Assembly: GCF_032598905.1 (NCBI RefSeq)
Contig: NZ_CP122458.1
Coordinates: 7,217,001 to 7,281,000, forward strand
DNA from: Streptomyces sp. 11x1
Lineage (GTDB): Bacteria > Actinomycetota > Actinomycetes > Streptomycetales > Streptomycetaceae
DNA length: 64,000 bases
Reading direction: 5' to 3'
Positions 1-9,646 of the stretch are shown here, one piece after another. Positions within the stretch are counted from its first letter, which is position 1; every line of letters begins with the position of its first letter. The notes under the pieces are model-generated. The model was not told the origin of the DNA. It made no database searches and worked only from the letters and a program-made list of their open reading frames with translations. A program made the translations under genes and the position numbers.

Positions 1-1604
1 GGCGCCGGGGCGGCTATGCCGCCGCTCTGGAGCGCGCCGCGCAGTTGAGCTCGCACCGCGCGGACCAGGCGCGGCTGCTGACCGAGGCCGCCGTCATGGC
101 CGTCTTCACCGGTCAACTCGGCTGGGTGGAACGTTTGGCCGCCGAGGTCCGCAAGCAGAGTGACGACCCCGCGCTGATCAGCAGGGCCTCGCTGGCCGCC
201 GGGCAGCTCATGACCCTGCGTCGGCACCATGCGGCGGCCTTCGCCCTGCTGACACGCATCGCGGACGAGGCGGCAGCCGCCCGCTCGCCTCGCGGGCTGG
301 ACGCGCTCGCCGCGGCCGCGGTGGTCCGCTACTACTCGGGCGAAGAGTCCCAGCAACAACAGATCGAGGACCTGCTCACCGCCCTGCCGGACTCCACCGC
401 CAGGGGCGCCCTGCGTGCCTGGGTACTGGCCGTCTCCGACCCCAGCGGCGCGGGAGCCTCTCTCGCCCCGGCGCTGCCCGCACTGATCGTCGAGGCCAAG
501 GACGACGCCGGCGCTCTGACCGCGCTGGCCATCGTGGCCTGGATCCTGGACGAGACCGCCTTGGCCGCCAGGACCTTCGATGAGGCGTCCGACCGGTGGC
601 AGGCCCGTGGCTCGCTGCCGGACGGTCTGGGATGCGTCGTCGGCTGGGCCTATCTGGAGCAGGGCCGGTGGGCCGAGGCCCGCTCGGTGGCCGCCGAGAT
701 CTCGGTGGTGGCGTCAATGGCCGCGCTGGACCACGCCGAGGCGTGTGCGCAGGCGCTCGACGCGACGGTGCTCGCGCTGCTGGGCGAGGCGACCGACGTG
801 CGACACCGGGCCGAGCAGGCGCTGGTCCTTGTCGACCCGCTGGAAAGCCGCTCCGTCGCGGTCTTCGCACGTCGTGCCCTGGGCCTGGCGGCAGTGGCCG
901 AGGGCGACTACGACACCGCGTACACGCAGTTCCGCTCCGCCTTCACCAACGACGGCGATCCGGTGCACTATCACGTCTCCTACATCGTCCTGGCCGAACT
1001 CGCCGCGGCGGCCGTCCGCCGAGGAAGGCAGGAGGACGCCGCCGAACTGCTGGAGCGGTCGGCGCGGCGTCTGGGTACGCGCGCCTCGGCACGGATCACC
1101 GCATTGCTAGACCGAGGCCGCGCCCTGCTCGCTGAACCGGAGCACACGGAACCGTACTTCCGGGCGGCACTGGCGGACGACGCGGGTGAGCAGTGGCCGT
1201 TCGAGCGGGCACAGACGCGGCTGGACTACGGTGAGTGGCTCAGGAGGCAACGTCGCATCGCCGAGGCCCGCCCGCTGCTGACCGCGGCACTCGACACTTA
1301 CCAACGGCTCGGCGCGCGGCCGTGGATCGAGCGGGCGAAGGCAGAACTGCGAGCTGCCGGCATCGAGGCCGCTGGCAGCGTAGTGCCCAGCGCCTTCACC
1401 GAACTCAGCCCCCAGCAGCAGCAGATCGTCCAGCTCGCGGCCCGCGGCCTGACGAACCGCGAGATCGGAGAGAAACTCTTCCTCTCGCCGCGCACGGTTG
1501 GCTCCCACCTCTACCGGGTGTTCCCCAAACTGGGCATCACCGCCCGGTCACAGCTCCGCGACGTGGTCGAAGGCACCTTGTCGGGCGTCGGCGCCCAGAT
1601 CTGA
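1..1604 (+). CDS. Large LuxR-family transcriptional regulator, 5'-truncated by window edge
   Basis: The frame is open from the left edge and reads as the same Ala/Leu/Glu-rich protein before the first in-window start codon (TTG at 45), so the gene starts upstream and only about 530 C-terminal residues are present. Most of this is helical, TPR-like sequence, as in large MalT/LAL-type LuxR regulators whose AAA-type ATPase domain precedes such repeats; that domain would lie outside the window. The last 60 residues form a LuxR/GerE helix-turn-helix with the recognition segment GLTNREIGEKLFLSPRTV and a following GITARSQL, so the protein is a DNA-binding transcriptional activator. The target is unknown. 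A second, decayed LuxR helix-turn-helix fragment follows immediately downstream, which suggests this family was duplicated here. Confidence 0.85.
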   Translation, partial: RRGGYAAALERAAQLSSHRADQARLLTEAAVMAVFTGQLGWVERLAAEVRKQSDDPALISRASLAAGQLMTLRRHHAAAFALLTRIADEAAAARSPRGLDALAAAAVVRYYSGEESQQQQIEDLLTALPDSTARGALRAWVLAVSDPSGAGASLAPALPALIVEAKDDAGALTALAIVAWILDETALAARTFDEASDRWQARGSLPDGLGCVVGWAYLEQGRWAEARSVAAEISVVASMAALDHAEACAQALDATVLALLGEATDVRHRAEQALVLVDPLESRSVAVFARRALGLAAVAEGDYDTAYTQFRSAFTNDGDPVHYHVSYIVLAELAAAAVRRGRQEDAAELLERSARRLGTRASARITALLDRGRALLAEPEHTEPYFRAALADDAGEQWPFERAQTRLDYGEWLRRQRRIAEARPLLTAALDTYQRLGARPWIERAKAELRAAGIEAAGSVVPSAFTELSPQQQQIVQLAARGLTNREIGEKLFLSPRTVGSHLYRVFPKLGITARSQLRDVVEGTLSGVGAQI

Positions 1605-1631
1605 GATCGGCCGGCCCGTACACGGAAGAAC

Positions 1632-1745
1632 TCGTCCCCCGACATCGCGGCGCGGCTGTGCGTGCCGGAGTCCACGGTCCGCAACCACCTGTCCTCGGCT
1701 TTCGGCAAGGCTGGTCGTGCCGGACTGGACCACGAGTGGCATAGT
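1632..1745 (+). pseudogene. LuxR helix-turn-helix remnant
   Basis: A short stretch reads AARLCVPESTVRNHLSSAF followed by GKAG, matching the recognition helix region of a LuxR-type DNA-binding domain. There is no start codon, no upstream domain and no room for one after the preceding gene. It is interpreted as the tail end of a deleted regulator. The fragment is short, so the family call rests on the STVRNHLSSAF motif alone. Confidence 0.35.
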
Positions 1746-1751
1746 GCCGGG

Positions 1752-2590
1752 ATGCCTTCACGGAGACGAATACCTGGACTCCTGGCATCCCTTGCGGCGG
1801 TGTTCGCATCGGCGGGACAGCCGCCGCCGACGGCACGGACCGCGTCGTGATGCGCTTCGAGACCGAGAAGACCTTCGTCATGTACAACGCGGACGAGGGA
1901 GCCGAAGCCTCGAACAACGGCTTCCACGTGCCTGTCTTCGTCGAGCCGGACAAGGAAGGCACCAGCCCGCAATGTGCGGGTGGTCGTGGACGCGTCGGGC
2001 CTGGAGGGCGTCGCCCGGCTCGGGGACCACCGCATGCGCGAGGCCGAGGGCCCGGTCTACACCTGCGAGTACGGCGATCTCCAGAACGGCGACGGCGAGA
2101 GCTACGACCCGCTGGTCCTCCTCGGGACGGCGTCGAGCCGGGCGACGGCGGCACGGTGACCTACACGGCGACCGCCGACAACGCGCCCATGATCACCGGC
2201 ACCACCCGGATGACCGTCGGCGGTCCCGCCCTGTCGGCGCCCGGGCAGGAGACGGGCGTGAGCGGACTGGCATCGGGGAAGCTCGCGCAGGTGACTCCGC
2301 GACTCGCCAACAACACCCGCTTCCCGGCAGCGCATGGCGTGGCCCTGCAGGTCAACGTCTCGGACGGCCTCACACTGACCACCCGGTACAGCAACTGCTT
2401 CTACGTCGGCCCGTCACCCACCTCCGCCTGGTGCACGCAGTGGGCGCCCCGGCGGACGGCGATCACGGCGGCGGATCGCGTCCCGCTGCGCCACCACGGC
2501 GCGGCGGGGCATAGCGGCAAGCCGGGAAGCCGGGACTCATGCGCATCGGTAAGGGACTCCGCTGCGCGCGGGTTCAGCCCCCGTCCATGA
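1752..2590 (+). pseudogene. Secreted protein pseudogene with several frameshifts
   Basis: The ATG at 1752 opens a typical signal peptide (MPSRRRIPGLLASLAAVFAS). The frame then breaks near 1825, continues in another frame with RVVMRFETEKTFVMYN, shifts again near 1970 (VRVVVDASGLEGVARL) and again near 2140 (GGTVTYTATADNAPMITG). Joined across the shifts, these pieces give one plausible exported, Ser/Thr/Gly-rich protein of about 250 residues with beta-sandwich-like sequence, resembling actinobacterial cell-surface or secreted proteins of unknown function. At least three shifts in 400 bases argue for a dead gene rather than sequencing error. No catalytic motif was seen. Confidence 0.55.
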
Positions 2591-2639
2591 GCTGGCAGGA
2601 TCGTCCTCCATCTCTGGAGCACGATCCTGCTGGGCCTCA

Positions 2640-2960
2640 TTGAGGCCGAGTTGAGGCCGCAAGGACAGGAACAGACTGACAAGGGCTGACTAGCCCCAAC
2701 TCGGATAACCGTATCTGACCTGTGAAAACGTCATGGATGGGCGTTGATCGGCAAGGATCGCCAAGATCCTCAAAGGACTCATAATCCGTCGGCCGTGGGT
2801 TCGAGTCCCACCCGCCCCACCTTTAACGTCGTATGACCTGCGGAAACGTTCCTCGTGAGGTGTTGGAGCGTCAACTCCGCCTCAACGGAAAGAATCCGCT
2901 GCGCGCGTCGTTGGAACCGCGCGCACGTCGCGCCGCTCGGAAGGTTTCGACCCCATCTGA
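2640..2960 (+). repeat. tRNA-3'-half repeat, copy A (candidate att scar)
   Basis: Positions 2773-2820 hold the 3' half of a tRNA: anticodon loop CTCATAA (anticodon CAU), a T-arm with GTGGG and CCCAC around TTCGAGT, acceptor strand CCGCCCC and discriminator A. The matching 5' half (expected to start GGGGCGG) is absent upstream, so this is not a functional tRNA. The same block recurs at 12069 and 17770. About 130 bases upstream (AAGGACAGGAACAG..., GATCGGCAAGG) and 100 bases downstream (GACCTGCGGAAACGTT, AATCCGCTG) are also shared among the three copies. Starting inside the anticodon stem and ending at the tRNA 3' end is the usual footprint of tyrosine-integrase att sites. Confidence 0.7.
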
Positions 2961-3104
2961 CCTGCGGCGGAGTGGGTGGTCAAGGTTGTCACCGGCTTCC
3001 GGGGCGGCTGCTTTCGAGCTCGGAACGAAGGTTCAGGGACCAGACAGGGACCAAGGCGGCGCTGACGTGCCCGCGCTGGCGGGGCCCTGGCGCTGATCGT
3101 TTTC

Positions 3105-3310
3105 TCTTTCACCTGCTGCGCGGGCATGGGGCTGCCACCCGTGGCACGGCTGGTCGAGTACTGGGCATGCAGCGGAGGCGGCACAGGTACGTTCTGATCC
3201 GCCAGGACCGCGCCTACCAGGCGGATCAGGGCGGCGCGGGGGTGGAAGATCCTCACCACGTCGGTGCGGCGGCGGATCTCCTTGTTCAGCCGCTCCGCAG
3301 TACCGGCGTT
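3105..3310 (-). pseudogene. IS256-family transposase C-terminal remnant
   Basis: On the minus strand the translation contains ERLNKEIRRRTDVVRIF and RAALIRLVGAVLADQN, the hallmark C-terminal segment of IS256/Mutator-type transposases. The N-terminal DDE catalytic region is missing: upstream sequence shows no continuation, and no terminal inverted repeats could be paired. It is a transposase scar next to tRNA repeat copy A, consistent with repeated mobile-element traffic here. Confidence 0.75.
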
Positions 3311-3339
3311 CCCACCCAGCGGGGTGGGGCCGAAAGCTG

Positions 3340-4000
3340 ACCCCAGAGCCGGCCGCCGCCGTCCGTGCCCGTCGAGGCTGTTTCCCGCCGGTCCTGCTCT
3401 CGCTGCGGCCGTATGGACACATCCCGAAGCGGAACCGTCCGGCGGTCCTCGCCGCCCTCGACCCCAGCAGCGTCGACCGGCTCGCCGAGCGGATCGCCCG
3501 CTGGCGGACGGCGTACGGCTTCGAACCCGAGCTGTGCGGCGGGGGCCGCGTTCTCCGATCGGCACCATCCTGGAGCTGAGATCGCCCCCACCCCGTGCTA
3601 CCCGGTCCCGTCCTGCGAAGACGGGTTCGTGGTCGACACCCAGCGAGCCGTGCCGGGCGTGCGTCGAGCAGCGTGTGCGGCGCAAGGCTGACCAGTTCGC
3701 CGGGCCGGTCCCCGCGCAAGACCGCGGGCCGCCACCGCGCGGGCCGAGTACGTCGAGTGCGGTCGGCTCTGTCCCGGCGACGTCCAGGCCGACGCCGTGT
3801 GCGAGCCGCGCCCCGAGAAGTCCGAGGCCGAACCGGGTGCCCCGGGAACTCCGGCTGGCCACGTCCCGCGCGGAGATCCGGCACACGGGTCCCGGTACGG
3901 GCAGTGAGGCGGACCGGCGACTGCGGTGCGAGGCGGAGGTGGCCATGCGGGCCGAAGCCCCCGTCGCCCCGGTCGTGGACCCTCGTTGGGGCTTCTTCCG
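3340..4000. other. Intergenic stretch, no recognisable gene
   Basis: About 660 bases lie between the IS256 remnant and the SnoaL-like fragment. Open frames exist on both strands but are Arg/Pro-rich, as expected for antisense readings of GC-rich DNA. One short plus-strand piece (RPAVLAALDPSSVDRLAERI, about 3435-3500) looks protein-like but matches no family I recognise. It is probably eroded sequence. Confidence 0.4.
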
Positions 4001-4001
4001 G

Positions 4002-4166
4002 TCAGCCCTGCAGCTGCTCGGTCAGACCCAGCTGGCTCATGATGGCGCCGGTGTCCAGATAGGCGCGGCCTTCCTTGATCTTGTTGTCCTTGACCTCGTA
4101 GACGTCGCACGCGTGCACCGTGACGTGACGCCCCGTGGCGGGCACAGTGTGGACGTGTGTGGCGCC
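4002..4166 (-). pseudogene. SnoaL-like / ester-cyclase family C-terminal fragment
   Basis: The minus strand encodes HVHTVPATGRHVTVHACDVY, then EVKDNKIKEGRAYLDTGAIM and SQLGL, the closing strands of a SnoaL-like NTF2-fold protein (often annotated ester cyclase or nuclear-transport-factor-2-like). Intact members are about 130-150 residues. Here only about 55 remain and the conserved N-terminal half is missing, so it is a 5'-deleted fragment. Confidence 0.6.
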
Positions 4167-4214
4167 GAGCAGAAGCGGACCGCGCGCCGAAGCTCGGCTC
4201 GCTCCCACGTGCCC

Positions 4215-4292
4215 CGCCTGACGCTTGACGCTTGACGCCTGACGGGCTGATGTCCTGACGCCTGGTGACCTGACGCCTGGTGACCCGGACGC
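4215..4292. repeat. Degenerate CTGACGC tandem repeat tract
   Basis: Between the SnoaL fragment and the MFS stop codon the sequence repeats variants of CTGACGC/TTGACGC at about 7-14 base spacing and then repeats CTGACGCCTGGTGAC nearly twice in tandem. It is non-coding and lies just 3' of the convergent end of the MFS gene. It may be slippage-derived sequence with no function. Confidence 0.6.
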
Positions 4293-4295
4293 CTC

Positions 4296-5828
4296 CTACT
4301 GTGCGGTCCGAGTCCGGCGGGGCATGAGCAGGTACGCCGCCACAGCCAGGGCGAGCGGCAGGAGGCTCACGACCAGCATGGTGAGTCGCAGGCCGTTGGT
4401 GAAGTCCAGCCCGAGGTCCAGTCCGGACTGCCGGAGCAGGTTCGGGTCGTATCCGGCGGTGCCCGGACTTCGCGCCATCGCGCTTCGTGTCGCGTCCACG
4501 GCCTGGTCGGCCTCGGCGACGGAAATCCCGCGCGCGTCGGCGTCGTTGAGCCACTGCCGCTGAAAGAAGAGGTTGAGAAGCAGGAGGTAGACGGCGGGGC
4601 CGAGCGCGTAGCCGGTCATTCCGAACGCCGGCTGGACGGAGGCCACGGCGCCGGACTTTCCGGGCGGGGCGTGCGAGAGGATGGTCTCGGCCACCGCGGA
4701 GGAGGTCACCAGCGAGCCGAGGTTGGTGAGCCAGGTGGCCAGTACGACGATCCACAGTGCCATCGTGGGCGTGGCGGTGGCCGCCATCAGCAGCCCGCCC
4801 GCGGCCATCACCAGCAGGCCGGTGATGAGGACCGGCCGGGGGGTGTACTTCCCGATCAGGCGCCCGGCGAGGATGACGGCGACTGCGATCACCAGTGTGC
4901 CGGGCAGGAACAGCAGGCCGATCGTGCGCGGGGACAGCGCGAGGATCACACTGCCGAACTGCCCGAGGGCGAAACTGAAGCCCGCGACGAGGAAGTTGAG
5001 CGTCAGGCTGGCCAGCGCGGCCACGGCGAACGGGCCGCTGCGGAACAGTGACAGGTCCAGGACCGGTTCCGCTGTCCGGCGTTCACGGAGCACGAACAGC
5101 ACGCAGGCGACCGCACTGATCACCAGCGGCAGCCAGGCCTGGAGCTGGGAGATCCCGTTCTCCGCTTCGGCGACGCCGTGGACGAGGGTCAACAGGGCGA
5201 CGCCGACCAGGCTGACACCGACGACGTCGACTCCGCGGCGCTTCAGGACGGGGGGCTCGGTGACGTAACGGGCCGTCAGCCCGAGCGCGATCAGCGACAG
5301 CAGCGGGGCGAGAAGGAACAGCCAACGCCAGCCGACGGCCTCCACCACCCAGCCCCCGATCGCGGGGGTCACCCCGCACAGCACCATGTCGATGGCCATG
5401 AAGATGCCGATGGTCGCCGGCCGTCTCTCCGGCGGTACCGACACCTTGAGCAGAGCCATCGACACGCCCAGGATCGCGGCCAGCGTCAGGCCGTCGAGGA
5501 GGCGCGTCACCAGCAGGAACGTGTAGCCGGGGGAGATCGCGGAGAGCAGGTTGACGATGATGTCGCCGACCAGCCCCAGTGTCAGCAGCCGCTTGAGGCC
5601 GAAGGTGTCCCCGAGACTGCCCACGGCGAGCACGGCGGCGGCCATGACCAGCGTCGCAGCGCCTCCCAGGAATCCGATGACGTCGGGCGGCACGTCGAGC
5701 GCCCGGCTGACCTGCGGCATGTTCAGGCTGAGGACCAGCGGGTCGACGGCCGTGATCGTGAAAGCGAGGGAGAGCCCCGAGATGATCGGGAGGAGCGCGA
5801 CCATGGATCGCGGTTCCGCAGCCGACAC
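4296..5828 (-). CDS. MFS drug/solute exporter, DHA2-type (14 TM)
   Basis: This is a 510-residue integral membrane protein, most likely a proton-driven exporter of the DHA2 (14-helix) branch of the major facilitator superfamily. A chain of hydrophobic helices begins at about residue 10 (MVALLPIISGLSLAFTI). The motif-A region is GSLGDTFGLKRLL, and the membrane-spanning pattern continues to the C-terminal LPLALAVAAYLLM. The GTG at 5828 is chosen as start because GGAGG sits 7 bases upstream; the frame stays open further 5' but becomes Gly/Arg/Asp low-complexity with no membrane character. An internal ATG at 5804 is an alternative. No regulator or enzyme is adjacent, so the substrate (antibiotic, dye or metabolite) cannot be named. 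The next gene upstream lies 700 bases away in opposite orientation. Confidence 0.85.
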   Translation of the reverse strand: MSAAEPRSMVALLPIISGLSLAFTITAVDPLVLSLNMPQVSRALDVPPDVIGFLGGAATLVMAAAVLAVGSLGDTFGLKRLLTLGLVGDIIVNLLSAISPGYTFLLVTRLLDGLTLAAILGVSMALLKVSVPPERRPATIGIFMAIDMVLCGVTPAIGGWVVEAVGWRWLFLLAPLLSLIALGLTARYVTEPPVLKRRGVDVVGVSLVGVALLTLVHGVAEAENGISQLQAWLPLVISAVACVLFVLRERRTAEPVLDLSLFRSGPFAVAALASLTLNFLVAGFSFALGQFGSVILALSPRTIGLLFLPGTLVIAVAVILAGRLIGKYTPRPVLITGLLVMAAGGLLMAATATPTMALWIVVLATWLTNLGSLVTSSAVAETILSHAPPGKSGAVASVQPAFGMTGYALGPAVYLLLLNLFFQRQWLNDADARGISVAEADQAVDATRSAMARSPGTAGYDPNLLRQSGLDLGLDFTNGLRLTMLVVSLLPLALAVAAYLLMPRRTRTAQ

Positions 5829-6531
5829 AGCAGCACCTCCCGTACGTCGGCCGGTGCCGACCGTTCGCCCCCCGACCGTAACCAAGCCACCGCTCTGGTC
5901 CGTCCTCCCCGGGCCGACGCACGCGGCTCGACACCTGGTCGGAGCAGAAGGGCTGTTCGTACGCGACCAGGAGCGCCGGACCGCTTCGGCGGAGTCGAGG
6001 GTGGGGCCATGAGCGACCGGACGGCCAGGGTGCTGACCGTCACCGTCACCGTCACCGCCACAGCCACCGCCACCGCCACTCCCGCCCCACGCGGCGCATG
6101 AGCGGCGGCGAACTGACCCTGGCGCGGTGCCGCCGCACCTGGAGGAGCGGGAGAGCGAGATCGCCACGCAGGCCGAAGCCACCGGGGAAGTATCGCGGAA
6201 CTGACGGCGCAGCTTGAGGAGTTCGACCGAGGGGGCGAGGCAGCCCGGATCACCCTAGGACGCCGCTTGTGCTGCCCGGTCCGCCGACGCCGACGCCGAA
6301 GGCCGCGAAGCTGCCGGACGGATCCGGCCGCGATGACGTGCTGTTGCCGGGCTGTGGCTGCGGTGATCTACTCGAAGGAGGCCCACATCGCATGAATCGT
6401 CCTGCTTTGTATCCGATGCGGTACGGCGGGTTCTGGTGGCCGTCCCCCACGAAGAGCCGGCAGTGCCTCGTGCGGCCTGGCCCGAGGGCGGCCGTAACGC
6501 GTCCCGCTGAGTCACAGAGAGGAGCGCGGTG
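5829..6531. other. Intergenic with low-complexity repeat and coiled-coil gene scrap
   Basis: This holds the divergent upstream regions of the MFS gene and the first DUF1254 gene. Around 6040-6090 is a run of CACCGT/CACCGCC hexamer-like repeats. Around 6130-6240 one plus-strand reading (IAELTAQLEEFDR in one frame, LEERESEIATQAEAT in another) resembles a coiled-coil fragment split by a frameshift. A GAAGGAG stretch near 6374 precedes a short Arg-rich frame that is not convincing as a gene. Confidence 0.4.
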
Positions 6532-7890
6532 ATGGCTTCCGCAGGTTCGAGCTCCGCGCCGCAATCGGTCAGCGACTGGCGTCGCGAATACGCCTACACA
6601 CTGGGGGAGCAGGCCTTCGTCTACGGCTTCCCCTACATCTACAACGCCCAGCTGCGCCACGGGTGGGTGACAGAGCAGGCCGACCCGAAGATGAGGATGC
6701 ACTCCGCCGTCGACCACTTCTGGCATGCCCGGACGCTCTTCGACGCCTCCGACCAGGAAGGTCTGGCGCCCAACAACGACACCCTCTACTCGTGCGCCTG
6801 GGTCGACCTGAGCACGGAGCCCGTCATCCTCTCGCACCCGGAGATGGGCGACCGCTACTTCACCTTCGAACTCGTCGCCATCACCTCGGACAACTACGAC
6901 TACGTCGGTCGGCGTGCCACGGGGCCGCACGCCGGCGACTTCGCCCTCGTGGGTCCGGGATGGGAGGGAGAACTCCCTGCAGGAGTGCGTCGTACGGCGA
7001 CCGCCCCCAGCCCGTGGATCCTGGTGCTCGGCCGCACCCTGGTCGACGGTGAGCACGATCTGCCCGCTGTGCACGCGCTGCAGGACCGGTACCGGCTGAG
7101 GCCGCTCCACCTGTTCGGAAAGCAGGGCGCCGCCGTGCCGGAGCGCCGTGACGTGCTGGAGCCCGTCGATCAGGAGCATGATCAGCTCGCGCCGTGGAAG
7201 ACGCTGAACGCGATGCTGGCCGAGAACCCTCCTCCGGAGCGCCATGAGATCCTGCTCAGGCAGTTCGCGGAGATCGGTGTGGGCGCCGGCCTCGATGTGC
7301 AGGAGCAGCCCGAATCCGTCCAGCAGGGCCTGATCGCCGCCGCCGCTGCCGGCCTGCCCATGCTGCAGGAGCAACTGCTCAGCGGAGACTGGGCCAAACT
7401 GATCAACGGCTGGCGTTACCCGCCGCCGGAGATGGGTCATTTCGGCGACGACTTCGTCAAGCGGGCCGCGGAGCAGGCCCTGTTCGGTGTCGCCGCGAAC
7501 GATCTTGAGGAGACGGTGTACCTCGTCGCCTTCGACGACGCGGAGGGCGAGAAGCTGTCGACGGGCCGTTATGAGATCCGCTTCGGGGCCGGGTCGCTGC
7601 CCCCCGTCGACGCTTTCTGGTCCCTGACCGCCTATGACGAAACCAGGAACCTGATCGCCAACCCGATCGACCGCTACTCCGTCGGAGACCGCACCCGCGG
7701 ACTGGTCACCGAGCCGGACGGCAGCCTGACCCTCCATCTGCAGCCCTACTCACCGGGCTCCGACCGGGAGAACAACTGGCTGCCCACACCGCAAGAGGGC
7801 ATCTGGTTCGTCGCGCTGCGCATGTACCTCCCACGCCCCGAAGTCATCGACGCGCGCTGGCAGTGCCCGCCGGTCACCCGCGTCGGCTGA
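6532..7890 (+). CDS. DUF1254/DUF1214 domain protein (copy A)
   Basis: A 452-residue cytoplasmic-looking protein with no signal peptide. The N-terminal half carries the DUF1254 pattern (YTLGEQAFVYGFPYIYNAQL; NNDTLYSCAWVDLS; GDRYFTFELV). The C-terminal part carries the DUF1214 pattern (LPPVDAFWSLTAYDETRN; SPGSDRENNWLPTP). Members of this family are found beside transporters and oxidoreductases but have no established biochemical activity. The start is ATG at 6532 after GAGAGGAG; a GTG immediately before is possible. Its stop overlaps the putative start of the SulP gene, implying co-transcription, and a close paralogue lies on the other side of that transporter. Confidence 0.88.
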   Translation: MASAGSSSAPQSVSDWRREYAYTLGEQAFVYGFPYIYNAQLRHGWVTEQADPKMRMHSAVDHFWHARTLFDASDQEGLAPNNDTLYSCAWVDLSTEPVILSHPEMGDRYFTFELVAITSDNYDYVGRRATGPHAGDFALVGPGWEGELPAGVRRTATAPSPWILVLGRTLVDGEHDLPAVHALQDRYRLRPLHLFGKQGAAVPERRDVLEPVDQEHDQLAPWKTLNAMLAENPPPERHEILLRQFAEIGVGAGLDVQEQPESVQQGLIAAAAAGLPMLQEQLLSGDWAKLINGWRYPPPEMGHFGDDFVKRAAEQALFGVAANDLEETVYLVAFDDAEGEKLSTGRYEIRFGAGSLPPVDAFWSLTAYDETRNLIANPIDRYSVGDRTRGLVTEPDGSLTLHLQPYSPGSDRENNWLPTPQEGIWFVALRMYLPRPEVIDARWQCPPVTRVG

Positions 7891-9575
7891 CCGGCCGACG
7901 CCGCTTCTCCGCCTTGCCGGTGGCCGACTGGGTACGCGGCTACCGGCGGGAGTCGCTGCGCGGTGACGTACTGGCCGGCCTGACGGTGTGGGCGTTGATC
8001 GTGCCGGAGTCGGTGGCGTACGCGGAGATCGCCGGAGTCCCTCCGCAGAACGCGTTCTACGCTGCTCCGATCGCTCTCGCGGGTTACGCGCTGCTGGGGG
8101 GTTCGCGCTTTCTGATCGTGGGGGCGACGTCGGCCGCGGCCGTGCTGTCGGCGTCCACAGTCAAAGGCGTCAGCAGTGACCCGGGCGCCGTCGTCGGGTT
8201 GTCAGCGGCGCTGGCGGTGATCGTGGGCGCGGCGCTGGTGGCAGTCGGAGCGGCCCGGCTCGGGTTCCTGACCAACTTTCTGGCGGAGCCAGCCCTGGTC
8301 GGCTTCCTCTTCGGCATGGCGTTGACGATCATGGTGCGGCAGACGGGGAAGATCCTCGGTGTCTCCAGCGGGGAGGGCGACTTCTTCCAGCGCCTGGCGA
8401 AGCTGCTGAGCCAGGCGGGCGACTGGTCGTGGACCACGATCACCGTCGGCGTAGCCGCCGTGGCCTCGCTGCTGCTGCTGGAGCGCCTCCTGCCGCGGCT
8501 GCCGGCCTCGCTGATCGTGCTGGCCGCCGGCCTGATCTTCTCCCAGGCCTTGAACCTGCACGCCCACGGCGTGGAGACGGTGGGCAGGATCCCGGCGGCT
8601 GTGCCGGTCCCTCACCTGCCCGATATCACGTCCGCCGACTGGGCCGAGCTCGTCGGCGGCTCGCTCGGGGTGGCGCTGGTCGTCTTCGCCGAGTCCTACA
8701 GCATCGCCGGCCGCTTCGCCCGCCTCCACGGCGACGAGGTGAAGGCCGACCGCGAGATGGTCGCGGTGGGCGCGGTCAACCTCGCGGTGGGCTTCTTCCG
8801 CGGCTTCGTCGTCTCCGGCAGCGCGTCGCGCAGCGCCGCCGCCGAGGGCGCGGGCGGCCGCAGCCCGATGGTCTCCCTGGTCGCGGCAGTGCTGGTGCTG
8901 TTCACCGGGGCCTTCCTGACCTCGTTGTTCACCTCGCTGCCCGATGCGGTGCTCGGGGCGATCGTGATCGTGGCCGTGAAGGGTTTCCTGCGTGTCGGGG
9001 AAATGCGCCGCTACGCCACGCACGACCGGCCCAGCCTCTGGATCGCTCTGACCGCCCTGATCGGTGTTCTGGTCTTCGATCTGCTGCCCGGGCTGCTGCT
9101 CGCGGTACTGATGTCGCTGCTGCTGTTCATCGCCTATTCCAGCACCCCGCGTGTGGCGGCCCTGGGGCTGCTGCCCGGCACCGGCGTGTGGGGCGACCTG
9201 CGGGAGCACCCACGAGCCGTGGCCGCACCGGGAATCCTCGTGGCACGGCCGGACGGGGCGCTCTTCTTCGGCAACGTCAATCGCGTCCGCACGGCCGTGA
9301 AGGAGCTGGTAGCGGCAGCCGACCGCCCGCCACGCGCCGTCGTGGTGGACCTGACGGCGAGCTACCGGCTCGGCCTGCCCGTCCTGGACACCCTGGCGGA
9401 CCTCGCCGCGGACCTCGACCATCAGGGAGTCGAGCTCCATGTGGCTCGGGTCCGGGCCGGCCCCACGCGCTCGCTGTCCCGGCACCCCCTGCACGCGACC
9501 CTCAGCCCGGATCGCCTCCACCCGACGGTGACCGACGCCGTGAACGCGCTGAGTGACGGAGGGGGACCGTCGTGA
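7863..9575 (+). CDS. SulP-family anion transporter with C-terminal STAS domain
   Basis: A 570-residue membrane protein of the SLC26/SulP family, which moves sulfate, bicarbonate or related anions by proton or sodium coupling or exchange. The N terminus has the family signature GLTVWALIVPESVAYAEIAG with PPQNAFYAAPIALAGYALLG, followed by about 10-12 hydrophobic segments. From about residue 450 it turns hydrophilic and forms a STAS domain (GNVNRVRTAVKEL; AVVVDLTASYRLGLPVLDTL). The GTG at 7863 overlaps the preceding stop by 28 bases; GTG at 7920, just before the first conserved block, is an alternative start. It is sandwiched between two DUF1254 genes on the same strand. Sulfate, bicarbonate or another organic anion all remain possible substrates. 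Confidence 0.88.
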   Translation: MPAGHPRRLTGRRRFSALPVADWVRGYRRESLRGDVLAGLTVWALIVPESVAYAEIAGVPPQNAFYAAPIALAGYALLGGSRFLIVGATSAAAVLSASTVKGVSSDPGAVVGLSAALAVIVGAALVAVGAARLGFLTNFLAEPALVGFLFGMALTIMVRQTGKILGVSSGEGDFFQRLAKLLSQAGDWSWTTITVGVAAVASLLLLERLLPRLPASLIVLAAGLIFSQALNLHAHGVETVGRIPAAVPVPHLPDITSADWAELVGGSLGVALVVFAESYSIAGRFARLHGDEVKADREMVAVGAVNLAVGFFRGFVVSGSASRSAAAEGAGGRSPMVSLVAAVLVLFTGAFLTSLFTSLPDAVLGAIVIVAVKGFLRVGEMRRYATHDRPSLWIALTALIGVLVFDLLPGLLLAVLMSLLLFIAYSSTPRVAALGLLPGTGVWGDLREHPRAVAAPGILVARPDGALFFGNVNRVRTAVKELVAAADRPPRAVVVDLTASYRLGLPVLDTLADLAADLDHQGVELHVARVRAGPTRSLSRHPLHATLSPDRLHPTVTDAVNALSDGGGPS

Positions 9576-9624
9576 CCTGCGAGCCAGGTTGCCGGGGTAG
9601 GGACGCGCTGATGTACTCGAAGAG

Positions 9625-9646
9625 CGGGTGCGTGTGGGAGCACCCG
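9625..9646 (+). terminator. Possible stem-loop after SulP
   Basis: CGGGTGC pairs with GCACCCG across an 8-base loop, 50 bases after the SulP stop. The stem is short and lacks a T-tract, so it could be an attenuator, a weak terminator or chance. Confidence 0.35.

Noticed and set aside
2773..2820. Complete tRNA gene ending at the CAU 3' half
   Set aside because: No matching D-arm or 5' acceptor strand lies upstream, and the anticodon stem is mismatched; the same is true at 12069 and 17770.
6009..6101. CACCGT/CACCGCC repeat as CRISPR or coding repeat
   Set aside because: Units are only 6-7 bases with no spacers, and the Thr/Val/Ala product has no start support; simple slippage sequence.
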